DNA of 64,000 nt. Origin: Tenacibaculum sp. Bg11-29. GTDB lineage: Bacteria; Bacteroidota; Bacteroidia; Flavobacteriales; Flavobacteriaceae. The stretch is from contig NZ_PJBB01000003.1 in NCBI RefSeq assembly GCF_002836595.1, forward strand, positions 1,177,001 through 1,241,000, written 5' to 3'. Positions 7,163-14,888 of this stretch are shown here, piece by piece. Position 1 is the stretch's first letter, and every line of letters starts with the position of its first letter. The notes below the pieces were generated by a model. The model saw only the letters and a program-made list of their open reading frames with translations. It was not told where the DNA came from and ran no database searches. The translations under genes and the position numbers were made by a program.

Positions 7163-7192
7163 AATAAACCTCGCTAATTAAAACGAGGTTTA
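7163..7192 (-). terminator. Weak hairpin between the tRNA-Leu copies
   Basis: AAACCTCG / CGAGGTTT with a 10-nt loop lies just past tRNA-Leu copy 2. The following T-run is short, so it may be a processing or weak termination site. Confidence 0.45.
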
Positions 7193-7193
7193 G

Positions 7194-7277
7194 TACTGAA
7201 GGCGGGACTTGAACCCGCACGGCCCAAGGGCCATTGGATTTTAAGTCCAACGTGTCTACCAATTCCACCACTTCAGC
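7194..7277 (-). tRNA. tRNA-Leu (anticodon TAA), copy 2
   Basis: An 84-nt class II tRNA nearly identical to copy 1, which lies 66 bp downstream. The variable arm has GGCC/GGCC where copy 1 has GACC/GGTC, a base-pair exchange that keeps the helix. Confidence 0.95.
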
Positions 7278-7329
7278 TTATATGATTGCAATGCAATCAA
7301 AAATTGGTGTATTTTTAAGAAAGTCTCAG

Positions 7330-7401
7330 AGCGAAAGACGGGATTTGAACCCGCGACCCCCACCTTGGCAAGGTGATGCTCTACCCCTGAGCTACTTTCG
7401 C
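7330..7401 (-). tRNA. tRNA-Gly (anticodon GCC)
   Basis: A 72-nt tRNA: acceptor GCGAAAG/CTTTCGC, D-loop AGCTCAGGGGTAGAGC, anticodon stem-loop ACCTTGCCAAGGT giving anticodon GCC, T-arm GGGTTCAAATCCC. CCA is not encoded. It is the first of three tandem tRNA genes on this strand. Confidence 0.95.
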
Positions 7402-7524
7402 GTAGTCAAAAATTATTTTAAAGAACGTTGCATTGTCTGCAATGCGGGTGCAAATATAACACCTTTTTTTAAACTACAAAATAGTTTTTGGTTTTTTTTC
7501 TGTTTCAATTACTATTATTTTTTA

Positions 7525-7554
7525 TTGTCATTAGGTAAGAAAGAAATACCTTTG
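7525..7554 (+). promoter_or_regulatory. Bacteroidota-type promoter of the haem O synthase operon
   Basis: TTG at 7525-7527, a 19-bp spacer and TACCTTTG at 7547-7554 match the TTTG / TAnnTTTG consensus of the primary sigma factor of Bacteroidota. The start point would be near 7560. Confidence 0.7.
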
Positions 7555-7620
7555 CAGAAATTTTTAAATTTCGAAGTGGATTCTATTACACCTATACATA
7601 TTAAAACCTCTTTAAAATCA

Positions 7621-8478
7621 ATGTTTAATGATTTTAAACAACTAACAAAGGTAGGCTTATCTATTAGTGTTGTTTTTACATCTATTACAGGGTATTTATT
7701 AGGAGCCGAAACAATTGATTATACAATAGTTTTATTGTTAGCGATTGGAGGTTACTTAATGGTAGGAGCATCAAATGCTTTTAATCAAGTTATAGAAAAG
7801 GATATTGACAGCTTAATGCAACGTACTAAAAACCGTCCTTTACCAGCTGGTAGAATGACAGTAACGACAGCATTAATAATTGCAATTGTTTTTACGATTG
7901 TAGGTATTGGTATTTTATATTCAATAAACCCGAAATGTGCTTTATTTGGTGCAATTTCTATTTTTTTATACACAAGTGCTTATACTCCTTTAAAGGCAGT
8001 AACACCTTTAGCTGTTTTCGTAGGCGCAATTCCTGGTGCAATTCCTTTTATGTTAGGATGGGTTGCTGCAACTGGTGAATTTGGTATTGAAGCAGGTTTT
8101 TTATTCTTAATACAGTTTTTCTGGCAATTCCCACATTTTTGGGCAATTGGTTGGCTACAATTTGAAGAGTATAACAAAGCAGGGTTACATATGCTACCTA
8201 TGGATAAAAAAGATAAAGGAGCTATAGTACAAATAATTTTTTATACCTGTATTATGATTTTAATGTCGGTAGCACCTGTATTAAAAGTAACAGGTAACTT
8301 ATATATATATCCTATAACAGCGGTAATAATTTTATTGTTAGGAATATTAATGTTGTATTACGCTTTTCAATTATATAAATCAGAAGAAAACACTGATGCA
8401 CGTAAATTAATGCTAGCGAGTGTTTTTTATATTACAATCGTACCCATAATTTATGTGGTAGATAAATTTTTACACTAA
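7621..8478 (+). CDS. ctaB: Haem O synthase (protohaem IX farnesyltransferase)
   Basis: This membrane prenyltransferase converts haem B to haem O for cytochrome oxidase. It shows about nine transmembrane helices, the substrate-binding motif NAFNQVIEKDIDSLMQRTKNRP with its Asp pair, and the second conserved loop YTSAYTPLKAVTPLAVFVGAIPGA as YTPLK...GAIPGAIP. The ATG at 7621 gives 285 aa. An in-frame GTG at 7576 would give about 300 aa, closer to the usual length, and is still downstream of the predicted transcription start, so it is a real alternative. The frame stays open far upstream, but that part runs antisense through tRNA genes and is not coding. It is the first gene of the oxidase cluster; its stop overlaps the next start (TAATG). 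Confidence 0.92.
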   Translation: MFNDFKQLTKVGLSISVVFTSITGYLLGAETIDYTIVLLLAIGGYLMVGASNAFNQVIEKDIDSLMQRTKNRPLPAGRMTVTTALIIAIVFTIVGIGILYSINPKCALFGAISIFLYTSAYTPLKAVTPLAVFVGAIPGAIPFMLGWVAATGEFGIEAGFLFLIQFFWQFPHFWAIGWLQFEEYNKAGLHMLPMDKKDKGAIVQIIFYTCIMILMSVAPVLKVTGNLYIYPITAVIILLLGILMLYYAFQLYKSEENTDARKLMLASVFYITIVPIIYVVDKFLH

Positions 8479-9062
8479 TGAGTGAACAAACGTTACAAGA
8501 AGAATTAAAAATAGGTAGAAGAAAGTCAGCGAAACCAATGTTATGGATTTCGATGATTAGTATGGTTATGTTCTTTGCAGGATTAACTAGTGCTTATGTT
8601 GTTAGTATGAGTCGTGAAGATTGGGTAAGTTTTGATCTACCGCAGTCATTTTATATTAGTACTGTTTTAATTGTACTGAGTAGTATTATGATGTTTTTTT
8701 CTCAAAAATTTTTAAAGAAAGATAATTTAAAGGTGTCATTACTATTATTGTTAGTGTCTTTTATGTTAGGTTTAGGGTTTGTATGGTATCAATATGTAGG
8801 TTTTAATGAATTAAAAGCTGTAGGTTTATATTTTACTGGGCCAGAAAGTACTGTATCTACATCTTTTATTATAGGAATAACTTTTATGCATATTTTACAC
8901 TTGTTAGCAGGGGTAATTGTATTGCTAGTAGTAATTTATAATCATTTTAAAAAGAAATATTCATCGGCCGATATGCTTGGTTTTGAGTTAGGCGCAATCT
9001 TCTGGCATTTTGTAGATGTTTTGTGGGTTTATCTATTTTTCTTTTTCTATTTCATAAAATGA
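8478..9062 (+). CDS. Haem-copper oxidase subunit III family protein (short)
   Basis: A 194-aa membrane protein with five predicted helices, matching the short form of cytochrome c oxidase subunit III. The family ending FELGAIFWHFVDVLWVYLFFFFYF is clear, and HILHLLAGVIVLLVV is the helix with the conserved histidines. It overlaps the haem O synthase stop by one base and is followed 56 bp later by a second, longer subunit III. Tandem subunit III genes are known in flavobacteria; which copy enters the enzyme is not visible from sequence. Confidence 0.88.
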   Translation: MSEQTLQEELKIGRRKSAKPMLWISMISMVMFFAGLTSAYVVSMSREDWVSFDLPQSFYISTVLIVLSSIMMFFSQKFLKKDNLKVSLLLLLVSFMLGLGFVWYQYVGFNELKAVGLYFTGPESTVSTSFIIGITFMHILHLLAGVIVLLVVIYNHFKKKYSSADMLGFELGAIFWHFVDVLWVYLFFFFYFIK

Positions 9063-9073
9063 TGAAAAATGTG

Positions 9074-9081
9074 TAATTTTG
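9074..9081 (+). promoter_or_regulatory. Candidate -7 element before the second subunit III gene
   Basis: TAATTTTG matches TAnnTTTG and lies 37 bp before the ATG at 9119. No good TTTG element is found 19 bp upstream, so this would be a weak internal promoter. Confidence 0.35.
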
Positions 9082-9118
9082 ACGCACTGTTTTAACAAAA
9101 ATTAACAAAGAGAGATTT

Positions 9119-10102
9119 ATGGAAGCAAATAATGCTTTGAATTCTGATAGCAAGGAGACTTGGAGCGGAGGTGGTAATAAACCATTTGGAGCTAGTTATG
9201 GTAAAATGATGATGTGGTTTTTCATCGTTTCTGATGCATTAACTTTTTCTGGTTTTTTAGCGGCGTATGGTTTAACACGTTTTAAGTTTATAGATTCATG
9301 GCCTATAGCCGATGAAGTATTTACTCACTTTCCGGGGTTGCATGGTGTACACGCACCGATGTACTATGTCGCATTAATGACATTTATTTTAATTATATCA
9401 TCAGTAACAATGGTTTTGGCAGTTGATGCAGGTCATCAAATGAAACAAAAGAAAGTTGCTTGGTATATGTTTGCAACGATCATTTTCGGAATTATTTTCG
9501 TAGGGTCTCAAGGATGGGAATGGAAAAACTTTATTAACGGTTCTTATGGAGCAGTTAAAACTGAGAACAATCATATTTTACAATTTGTGAAAGATGGTCA
9601 TCAAATAGCTTTAGCCGATTTTGTTCATACCGATAGAAAAGATGATAGAGTTCAACATATTCGTAAAAATGGATTGTGGTTCGAGAATGAAGAAACTATT
9701 TCGCAGTATTCAGTAGCGCAAGTTCAAGAAGCATTTAAAGCAGATCCTTCTTTATTAATAAGAACTGAAAAATTAGATCCTAAAACTAAGCAAAAAATAG
9801 TTTTATCCAGAGCTGAAAGTTTAGCGAAATTACCATTAATTAATAAAGTTGTTGAAGGAGCCAACTTAAAAGAAAACGAATACGGTAATCCAATCTTTGC
9901 AGATTTCTTTTTCTTTATTACAGGTTTTCACGGTTTCCACGTATTATCTGGGATTATAATAAATATTATTATATTTTTTAACGTTGTCTTAGGTACGTAC
10001 GAACGTAGAGGGCATTATGAAATGGTTGAAAAAGTAGGTTTATATTGGCACTTTGTAGATTTAGTTTGGGTATTTGTATTCACTTTTTTCTACTTAGTAT
10101 AA
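9119..10102 (+). CDS. Cytochrome c oxidase subunit III with a large internal insertion
   Basis: A 327-aa subunit III protein. The N-terminal helices (FFIVSDALTFSGFLAAYGL) and the C-terminal pair (FITGFHGFHVLSGII and YWHFVDLVWVFVFTFFYL) are typical. Between them, residues ~140-255 form a hydrophilic, charged stretch of about 115 residues with no membrane segment, which ordinary subunit III lacks at this position. By topology it joins two helices and so would be a soluble domain on one side of the membrane. It follows the short subunit III gene and precedes subunit IV by 19 bp. Confidence 0.88.
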   Translation: MEANNALNSDSKETWSGGGNKPFGASYGKMMMWFFIVSDALTFSGFLAAYGLTRFKFIDSWPIADEVFTHFPGLHGVHAPMYYVALMTFILIISSVTMVLAVDAGHQMKQKKVAWYMFATIIFGIIFVGSQGWEWKNFINGSYGAVKTENNHILQFVKDGHQIALADFVHTDRKDDRVQHIRKNGLWFENEETISQYSVAQVQEAFKADPSLLIRTEKLDPKTKQKIVLSRAESLAKLPLINKVVEGANLKENEYGNPIFADFFFFITGFHGFHVLSGIIINIIIFFNVVLGTYERRGHYEMVEKVGLYWHFVDLVWVFVFTFFYLV

Positions 10103-10121
10103 TTAAAAAACGATATTAAAA

Positions 10122-10463
10122 ATGGGGCACGCAGCACACGAATCAAGCAAAAAAAGAATTTGGATTGTTTTAGCAATCTTAACAATTATAACAACTGTAG
10201 AAGTAGGCTTTGGTATTGTTAAACCAGATGCAATGCATTTATACGGATTCGGAACAAGTTGGTTAAACTGGTTCTTTATTATCTTAACACTTGTAAAAGC
10301 ATATTATATTGCTTGGGCATTTATGCATTTAGAAGGCGAAAAAACATGGTTTAGAAGAGCTATTGTTTGGACCGTAGTTTTTTTAATTTCTTATTTGCTT
10401 ATTCTAATCTTAATAGAAGGAGATTATTTAAATGAAACATTAGGGCCATTGGTAAAGTGGTAA
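10122..10463 (+). CDS. Cytochrome c oxidase subunit IV family protein
   Basis: A 113-aa protein with three predicted helices and the family features IWIVLAILTIITTVEV near the start and YYIAWAFMHLEGEKTWFR in the middle. Bacterial subunit IV (CoxD/CtaF-like) is a small helper subunit of the aa3-type enzyme. It is the last gene before a strong terminator, so haem O synthase to subunit IV form one unit. Confidence 0.85.
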   Translation: MGHAAHESSKKRIWIVLAILTIITTVEVGFGIVKPDAMHLYGFGTSWLNWFFIILTLVKAYYIAWAFMHLEGEKTWFRRAIVWTVVFLISYLLILILIEGDYLNETLGPLVKW

Positions 10464-10478
10464 TTAAATAAAATTTAG

Positions 10479-10506
10479 AAAAGGTGGTTTTAACCACCTT
10501 TTTTTG
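10479..10506 (+). terminator. Terminator after the subunit IV gene
   Basis: AAAGGTGGTT / AACCACCTTT with a short loop followed by a T-run. It separates the oxidase subunit genes from the assembly-factor genes downstream, which may therefore depend on readthrough. Confidence 0.85.
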
Positions 10507-10525
10507 TTTTTAATTAAAAATTGAA

Positions 10526-11206
10526 ATGGGAAAGGTTCAAAAGTTTATCGTTTTATTTGCATTGTTTATAGTGCCTTTATTGTTTTATGTGTTACTGCAA
10601 TTAGGTACACATAATTTTGGGAAATTACCAATAGTATCTAAAAGTGTGATTGATATATCTTTAATAAATAAAGATGTTTCTTTTGGTAAAAGAGTTACCG
10701 TAGTTACGTTTTTAGGAAAAGACATTGACCAAGTAAAGGGAGAGGTTTATAACTTAAAAGAAAAGATCTATAATAAATTTTCTAATTACGTAAGTTTTCA
10801 GATGATTTCTTTGGTTGATGAGAGTCAAAAAGAAGCTGTTGAAGACTTGAAAAAAATGTTAAGTGTTAATACCGATTTAAGTAGATGGAATTTTGTTTTT
10901 GCTTCTGCTGAAGAAATGGAAGCTTTACATGAAAGTTTTAAAACTTCAAGCTCTTTAGATGAAAATTTTCACTCGCCAAAAGCGTATCTTATTGATAAAG
11001 AATTTAATTTAAGAAGAGGAGAGTCTACAATTAGTACATTATCTGATAAAAAATTATTCGGATATACGATGAAATCTGTTGCTGAACTTAAAAACGATAT
11101 GATTGACGATATAAGTGTTGTTTTAGTAGAGTATAAAATGGCATTAAAGAAGAATAATAGGAGTGAAAACAGAAGAACAAAAAGCATATCAAATGAAAAG
11201 AAATAA
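10526..11206 (+). CDS. Membrane-anchored Sco-like protein without cysteines
   Basis: A 226-aa protein with one N-terminal membrane anchor (residues 7-26) and an exported domain that reads like a thioredoxin/Sco fold: RVTVVTFLGKD strand, YVSFQMISLVDES, and HSPKAYLIDKEFNLRRG, which resembles the AFLID-x-G segment of Sco proteins. It has no cysteine, so it cannot bind copper or act as a thiol reductase by the usual CxxxC motif. Its 3' end overlaps the start region of the true Sco gene by 44 bp. It is probably an accessory or degenerate Sco paralogue in oxidase assembly; this is inference from shape and position. Confidence 0.7.
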   Translation: MGKVQKFIVLFALFIVPLLFYVLLQLGTHNFGKLPIVSKSVIDISLINKDVSFGKRVTVVTFLGKDIDQVKGEVYNLKEKIYNKFSNYVSFQMISLVDESQKEAVEDLKKMLSVNTDLSRWNFVFASAEEMEALHESFKTSSSLDENFHSPKAYLIDKEFNLRRGESTISTLSDKKLFGYTMKSVAELKNDMIDDISVVLVEYKMALKKNNRSENRRTKSISNEKK

Positions 11207-11840
11207 GTATTCATATGTTGGAATTTCATTTATAATTTTATTGTTTGGTATTTATTCGGTGCCTAAAATTATAAAACATTTTAAAACATCCGATTTACAT
11301 AAATTCAATAAAGTTCCAGATTTTGAGTTTATAAATCAATATGGTAAGACAATTAATAACGATTATTTTGACAATAAAGTATATGTTGTAGAATTTTTCT
11401 TCGCTACCTGTCCAACCATTTGCCCACTTATGAATGAGAAAATGGTAGATATCCAAAATGAATTTATGGGGAATCTTAATTTCGGAATAGCCTCTATTTC
11501 AATTACTCCTGATATTGACACACCTAAGCAATTAAAAGAATATGCGCAAAGAAATGGGATTAACCATAAAAATTGGCATTTATTAACAGGTAAATCAGAA
11601 GATGTTGTTTATGATTTATCTAATGAAGGGTTTAAACTGTATGCAGGAAAAGGGGAGGCTTCTCACGGTGGTTTTGAGCATTCAGGATTATTTGCTTTGG
11701 TAGATAAAGATGGGTATATACGTTCACGTTATGACGAGCACGGAAATCCTATTATGTTTTATAGAGCATTAAATGAACACGATTTCGGAAATCAAATTCA
11801 GGAATTAAAACAAGATATTAAATTATTATTGAAAGAATAA
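11163..11840 (+). CDS. Sco family copper chaperone for cytochrome oxidase
   Basis: A membrane-anchored Sco1/SenC protein that delivers copper to the CuA site of cytochrome c oxidase, or reduces its cysteines, in the periplasm. The copper motif is Cys83-Pro-Thr-Ile-Cys87 (numbered from the GTG), and the conserved histidine lies in GGFEHSGLFALVDKDG. An N-terminal anchor spans residues ~19-35. The GTG at 11163 follows an AGGAG-like stretch, but the ATG at 11193 is an equally plausible start. It overlaps the Sco-like gene and is followed after 1 bp by the DUF420 gene. Confidence 0.9.
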   Translation: MKTEEQKAYQMKRNKYSYVGISFIILLFGIYSVPKIIKHFKTSDLHKFNKVPDFEFINQYGKTINNDYFDNKVYVVEFFFATCPTICPLMNEKMVDIQNEFMGNLNFGIASISITPDIDTPKQLKEYAQRNGINHKNWHLLTGKSEDVVYDLSNEGFKLYAGKGEASHGGFEHSGLFALVDKDGYIRSRYDEHGNPIMFYRALNEHDFGNQIQELKQDIKLLLKE

Positions 11841-11841
11841 T

Positions 11842-12363
11842 ATGAGTATTGAAGAAAAAAAATATAAGAAACTAATTACTATAGTTTCTGTTATTATTCC
11901 ATTAGCTGTAGCTGCTTTATTTGGGATAAAAATACCAAACGTTGAACCGTTATCATTTTTACCTCCAATATACGCCAGTGTAAATGGATTGACAGCAATA
12001 TTATTAATAGCATCAGTTATTGCTATTAAAAAAGGGAATAAAAAATTGCATGAACAATTAAATACTACTGCAATTATTTGTTCTGCTTTGTTCTTGGTTA
12101 TGTATGTGGCATATCACATGACTTCTGATTCTACGAAGTTTGGTGGAGAAGGAATTGTAAAATATATATACCTTTTCATTTTAGTAACACATATTATATT
12201 ATCTATTGTTGTAATACCCTTTGTATTGATAACTTTTATGAGAGCACGTTTAGGTAACTTTCCAGCGCACAAAAAAATAGCAAAGATTACATTTCCTTTA
12301 TGGTTATATGTTGCTATAACAGGTGTAGTTGTATATTTAATGATATCACCATATTATGTATAA
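11842..12363 (+). CDS. DUF420 membrane protein (oxidase-assembly type)
   Basis: A 173-aa protein with five predicted transmembrane helices. DUF420 features are PIYASVNGLTAILLI, NKKLHEQLNTTAI, YVAYHMTSD and a late histidine in LVTHIILSIVVIP. Related proteins (CtaM type) are needed for assembly or activity of haem-copper oxidases. Its position between Sco and a small CxxC protein in an oxidase cluster agrees with that. It overlaps the next gene by 8 bp. Confidence 0.85.
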   Translation: MSIEEKKYKKLITIVSVIIPLAVAALFGIKIPNVEPLSFLPPIYASVNGLTAILLIASVIAIKKGNKKLHEQLNTTAIICSALFLVMYVAYHMTSDSTKFGGEGIVKYIYLFILVTHIILSIVVIPFVLITFMRARLGNFPAHKKIAKITFPLWLYVAITGVVVYLMISPYYV

Positions 12364-12568
12364 AAAAATAGTGCTATTTATTTTGTTGATTGTTTCTGTA
12401 GAAGCATCGTCACAATGCGCAATGTGTAAAGCAGTTGTTGAAGGAGGTAATGAGTCAGTTGCTGAGGGAGTTAATAATGGAATTACATATTTAATGGTAT
12501 TTCCTTATGTTTTAGTAGGTGTATTGTCTTATTTTATATACAGGCATAAAAAAATTTCAAAAAATTAA
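12356..12568 (+). CDS. Small CxxC membrane protein linked to oxidase assembly
   Basis: A 70-aa protein with an N-terminal signal or anchor (residues 4-17), a CAMC motif at Cys21/Cys24 right after it, and a second membrane helix (residues ~43-62). It starts inside the last codons of the DUF420 gene, so the two are probably translationally coupled. The CxxC placed at the outer face of the membrane next to Sco and DUF420 suggests a thiol or copper role; no family name is recognised with certainty. Confidence 0.75.
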   Translation: MYKKIVLFILLIVSVEASSQCAMCKAVVEGGNESVAEGVNNGITYLMVFPYVLVGVLSYFIYRHKKISKN

Positions 12569-12764
12569 CATTCAAATATGAATGTTTTTTGTAACATATT
12601 ATATCTTTAGTCGTCATATAAAAAAAACTAAAAACAATTGTTCGGTTTTGTGTATCTAAATGTTCAAAATCAAACAGTTATAATATGTTTTAATTAATGT
12701 AACACTTTGTAATATAGCGATTTATTGTTTTATTATTTTTTGGAACATGAATTGACTAACTATA

Positions 12765-14120
12765 ATGAACAAAAAAATATTCGTTTTGAAAACAAAAACT
12801 CTACTATTCGCAGCTTTATTTATTTCGTTAGCTGGTTTTTCTCAAAAAAAATGGACGCTAAAGGAATGCGTTACTCATGCACTAGAAAATAACATTTCAA
12901 TTAAGCAGAATAAGCTTAATATTGATATTGCTGAAAAAGATGTTGAAATTTCAAAAGGAAATTTTTTACCTGATTTAAACGGTTCTTCAAGTGCTGGGTT
13001 CAATTCAGGTCTATCGCCAGATAGAACTGGGATTTTACAAAACACTCAAAATGCTAGAACATCTTTTGATTTATCTAGTAGGGGAAGTATTTTTAATGGA
13101 TTTAGAAATAAAAACACTAAAAAACAAGCTTTATTAGGTGTTGAAGGTAGTAAATTAGATTTAAAAGTAATAGAAAATGATATCTCACTAAACGTAGTTA
13201 ATACCTATTTGAATGTGCTTTTTGCTAAAGAAAACTTGCTAGTTGCAATAACTCAAGCTGAAATAAGTAAAAAACAGATAGATAGGGCCAAAGCTCAGTT
13301 TGATGCAGGTGCAATTCCTAAGGGCGATTTATTAAATGTACAGTCTACAGCTGCTAATGATAGTCAAAATGTAATAACACAAGAGAATACTTTGAATTTA
13401 GCATTGTTACGACTTTCACAGTTTTTACAAGTGTCTTCTAAAGGTTTTGATGTAGAAAAAATTAATATTGATTCTCCATCAGCATCTTTACTTTATGATA
13501 ATGCAAATCAAGTGTACCAAAAAGCGTTATCAAATAGACCAGAGATAAAAAAAGTTAAATTAGATACTGAAAATGCAAAGTTGAGTATTGATATAGAGAA
13601 AGGCGCGTATTTACCTATTTTAAATTATTCTTTAGGTATGGGTAGTTCTTTTGTTCATCAGTTTAATAATTTGGCACCAGGTCAATCAAATACTTATTTT
13701 TTTAAGCAAGTATTAAAAGATAGAATTAATTATAGCGTAGGCTTATCTTTAAATATTCCAATATTTAACCGTTTCCAAACTAAAAATAGAGTAGCAAAAT
13801 CTGTGATAAATAAGGAGCAAACTATGTATGCGTTAGAAAGTAAGAAGTTGCAGCTCCAGCAAGAAATAGAAAAATCGTTTTTAGATGCAAAAGCAGCAGT
13901 AAAAACATTTGAAGCAGCTGAAGTATCTTTGAATGCACAAAAAGAAGCTTTTAAAAATGCACAAGTAAGTTATGACTATGGGTCAATGACGCAGTTTGAT
14001 TTTGACCAAGTTCGTAATCGTTTAGTGAATGCAGAAGGAGCGATGATTAGATCTAAATATGATTATGTTTTTAAAACTAAAGTGTTGAAGTTTTATTTTG
14101 GAGAGTCGATTGTAGATTAA
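12765..14120 (+). CDS. TolC family outer-membrane channel protein
   Basis: A 451-aa outer-membrane efflux protein with a signal peptide (ends AGFSQ) and two OEP repeats. Visible hallmarks are WTLKECVTHALENNISIKQNKLN at the start of the first repeat (as the WTL-EC-HAL-N pattern), repeated coiled-coil stretches, and the RPEIKKVKLDTENAKLSI segment before the second. TolC proteins form trimeric tunnels for efflux or type I export. No inner-membrane pump or adaptor gene is beside it; a strong terminator follows, so it stands alone. The substrate is not readable. Confidence 0.88.
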   Translation: MNKKIFVLKTKTLLFAALFISLAGFSQKKWTLKECVTHALENNISIKQNKLNIDIAEKDVEISKGNFLPDLNGSSSAGFNSGLSPDRTGILQNTQNARTSFDLSSRGSIFNGFRNKNTKKQALLGVEGSKLDLKVIENDISLNVVNTYLNVLFAKENLLVAITQAEISKKQIDRAKAQFDAGAIPKGDLLNVQSTAANDSQNVITQENTLNLALLRLSQFLQVSSKGFDVEKINIDSPSASLLYDNANQVYQKALSNRPEIKKVKLDTENAKLSIDIEKGAYLPILNYSLGMGSSFVHQFNNLAPGQSNTYFFKQVLKDRINYSVGLSLNIPIFNRFQTKNRVAKSVINKEQTMYALESKKLQLQQEIEKSFLDAKAAVKTFEAAEVSLNAQKEAFKNAQVSYDYGSMTQFDFDQVRNRLVNAEGAMIRSKYDYVFKTKVLKFYFGESIVD

Positions 14121-14140
14121 TAAATAAATATATAAAAGAT

Positions 14141-14175
14141 AAAACCTCGTTAATTAAAAATTAACGAGGTTTTTC
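14141..14175 (+). terminator. Terminator after the TolC gene
   Basis: A 15-bp perfect stem (AAAACCTCGTTAATT with its complement, 3-nt loop) followed by a T-run. Confidence 0.9.
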
Positions 14176-14184
14176 TTTATAATG

Positions 14185-14192
14185 TATCTTTG
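14185..14192 (+). promoter_or_regulatory. Candidate -7 element of tsaB
   Basis: TATCTTTG matches TAnnTTTG and lies 18 bp before the TTG start of tsaB, implying a very short leader. No clear -33 element is seen because that position falls in the preceding terminator. Confidence 0.45.
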
Positions 14193-14210
14193 TGAAAAAT
14201 ATATTTTAGT

Positions 14211-14888
14211 TTGGCACTTATACTTAACATAGAAACTGCAACCAAAAATTGTTCTGTTAGTTTGGCAGAAAATGGTGAGATTTTAGTAATTAGAGAATTA
14301 AACGATGGTAATTATTCTCATGCAGAAAAATTACATCCTTTTATTCAAGAAATTTTAGATGAGGCTAAGATTCTGTTAAGTGATATTGATGCTGTAGCTG
14401 TAAGTAAAGGACCTGGTTCTTATACAGGACTTCGTATAGGTGTATCAGCAGCAAAAGGAATTTGTTTTGCTGTAGAGAAGCCCTTAATATCAATAGAGAC
14501 ATTAAAATCTTTAGCTTATAGTACTTCTGTTGATGAAGGAGTTATTGTACCAATGTTAGATGCTAGAAGAATGGAGGTGTATTCGGCAGTTTATGATGCT
14601 AATTATGAAGAATTACGTGAGATAAAAGCAGAAATAATAGATGAAAATTCTTTTGAATCTGAATTATCGAGCGGAAAAGTTTATTTTTTAGGAGATGGAG
14701 CTGCTAAATGTAAAGAGGTAATTATTCATAAAAATGCTGTCTTTATTGATGATGAGTTTCCTTCATCTAAAGAAATGGCAATGTTAAGTTATGCTAAATA
14801 CAAAAAAAACGACATCGAAGATGTCGCTTATTTTGAACCTTTTTATTTAAAAGATTTTATTGCTATTCCTGAAAAAAAGAAAGTTTAA
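14211..14888 (+). CDS. tsaB: tRNA threonylcarbamoyladenosine biosynthesis protein TsaB
   Basis: A 225-aa ASKHA-fold protein that partners TsaD and TsaE in making t6A37 on tRNAs reading ANN codons. The N-terminal LILNIETATKNCSVSL, the HAEKLHPFIQEIL segment and SKGPGSYTGLRIGVSAAKG are diagnostic. The start is a TTG: no ATG or GTG lies near, and the family begins at exactly this point. It ends 4 bp into the convergent mechanosensitive-channel gene on the other strand, with no terminator between them. Confidence 0.93.
   Translation: MALILNIETATKNCSVSLAENGEILVIRELNDGNYSHAEKLHPFIQEILDEAKILLSDIDAVAVSKGPGSYTGLRIGVSAAKGICFAVEKPLISIETLKSLAYSTSVDEGVIVPMLDARRMEVYSAVYDANYEELREIKAEIIDENSFESELSSGKVYFLGDGAAKCKEVIIHKNAVFIDDEFPSSKEMAMLSYAKYKKNDIEDVAYFEPFYLKDFIAIPEKKKV

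Noticed and set aside
6999..7271. Open frame of 90 codons on the minus strand with repeated VELVDTLDLKS peptides
   Set aside because: It is a translation of the two tRNA-Leu genes, a well-known artefact.
7234..7620. Long upstream extension of the haem O synthase frame
   Set aside because: It runs antisense across tRNA-Leu copy 2 and tRNA-Gly and lies before the promoter at 7525-7554.
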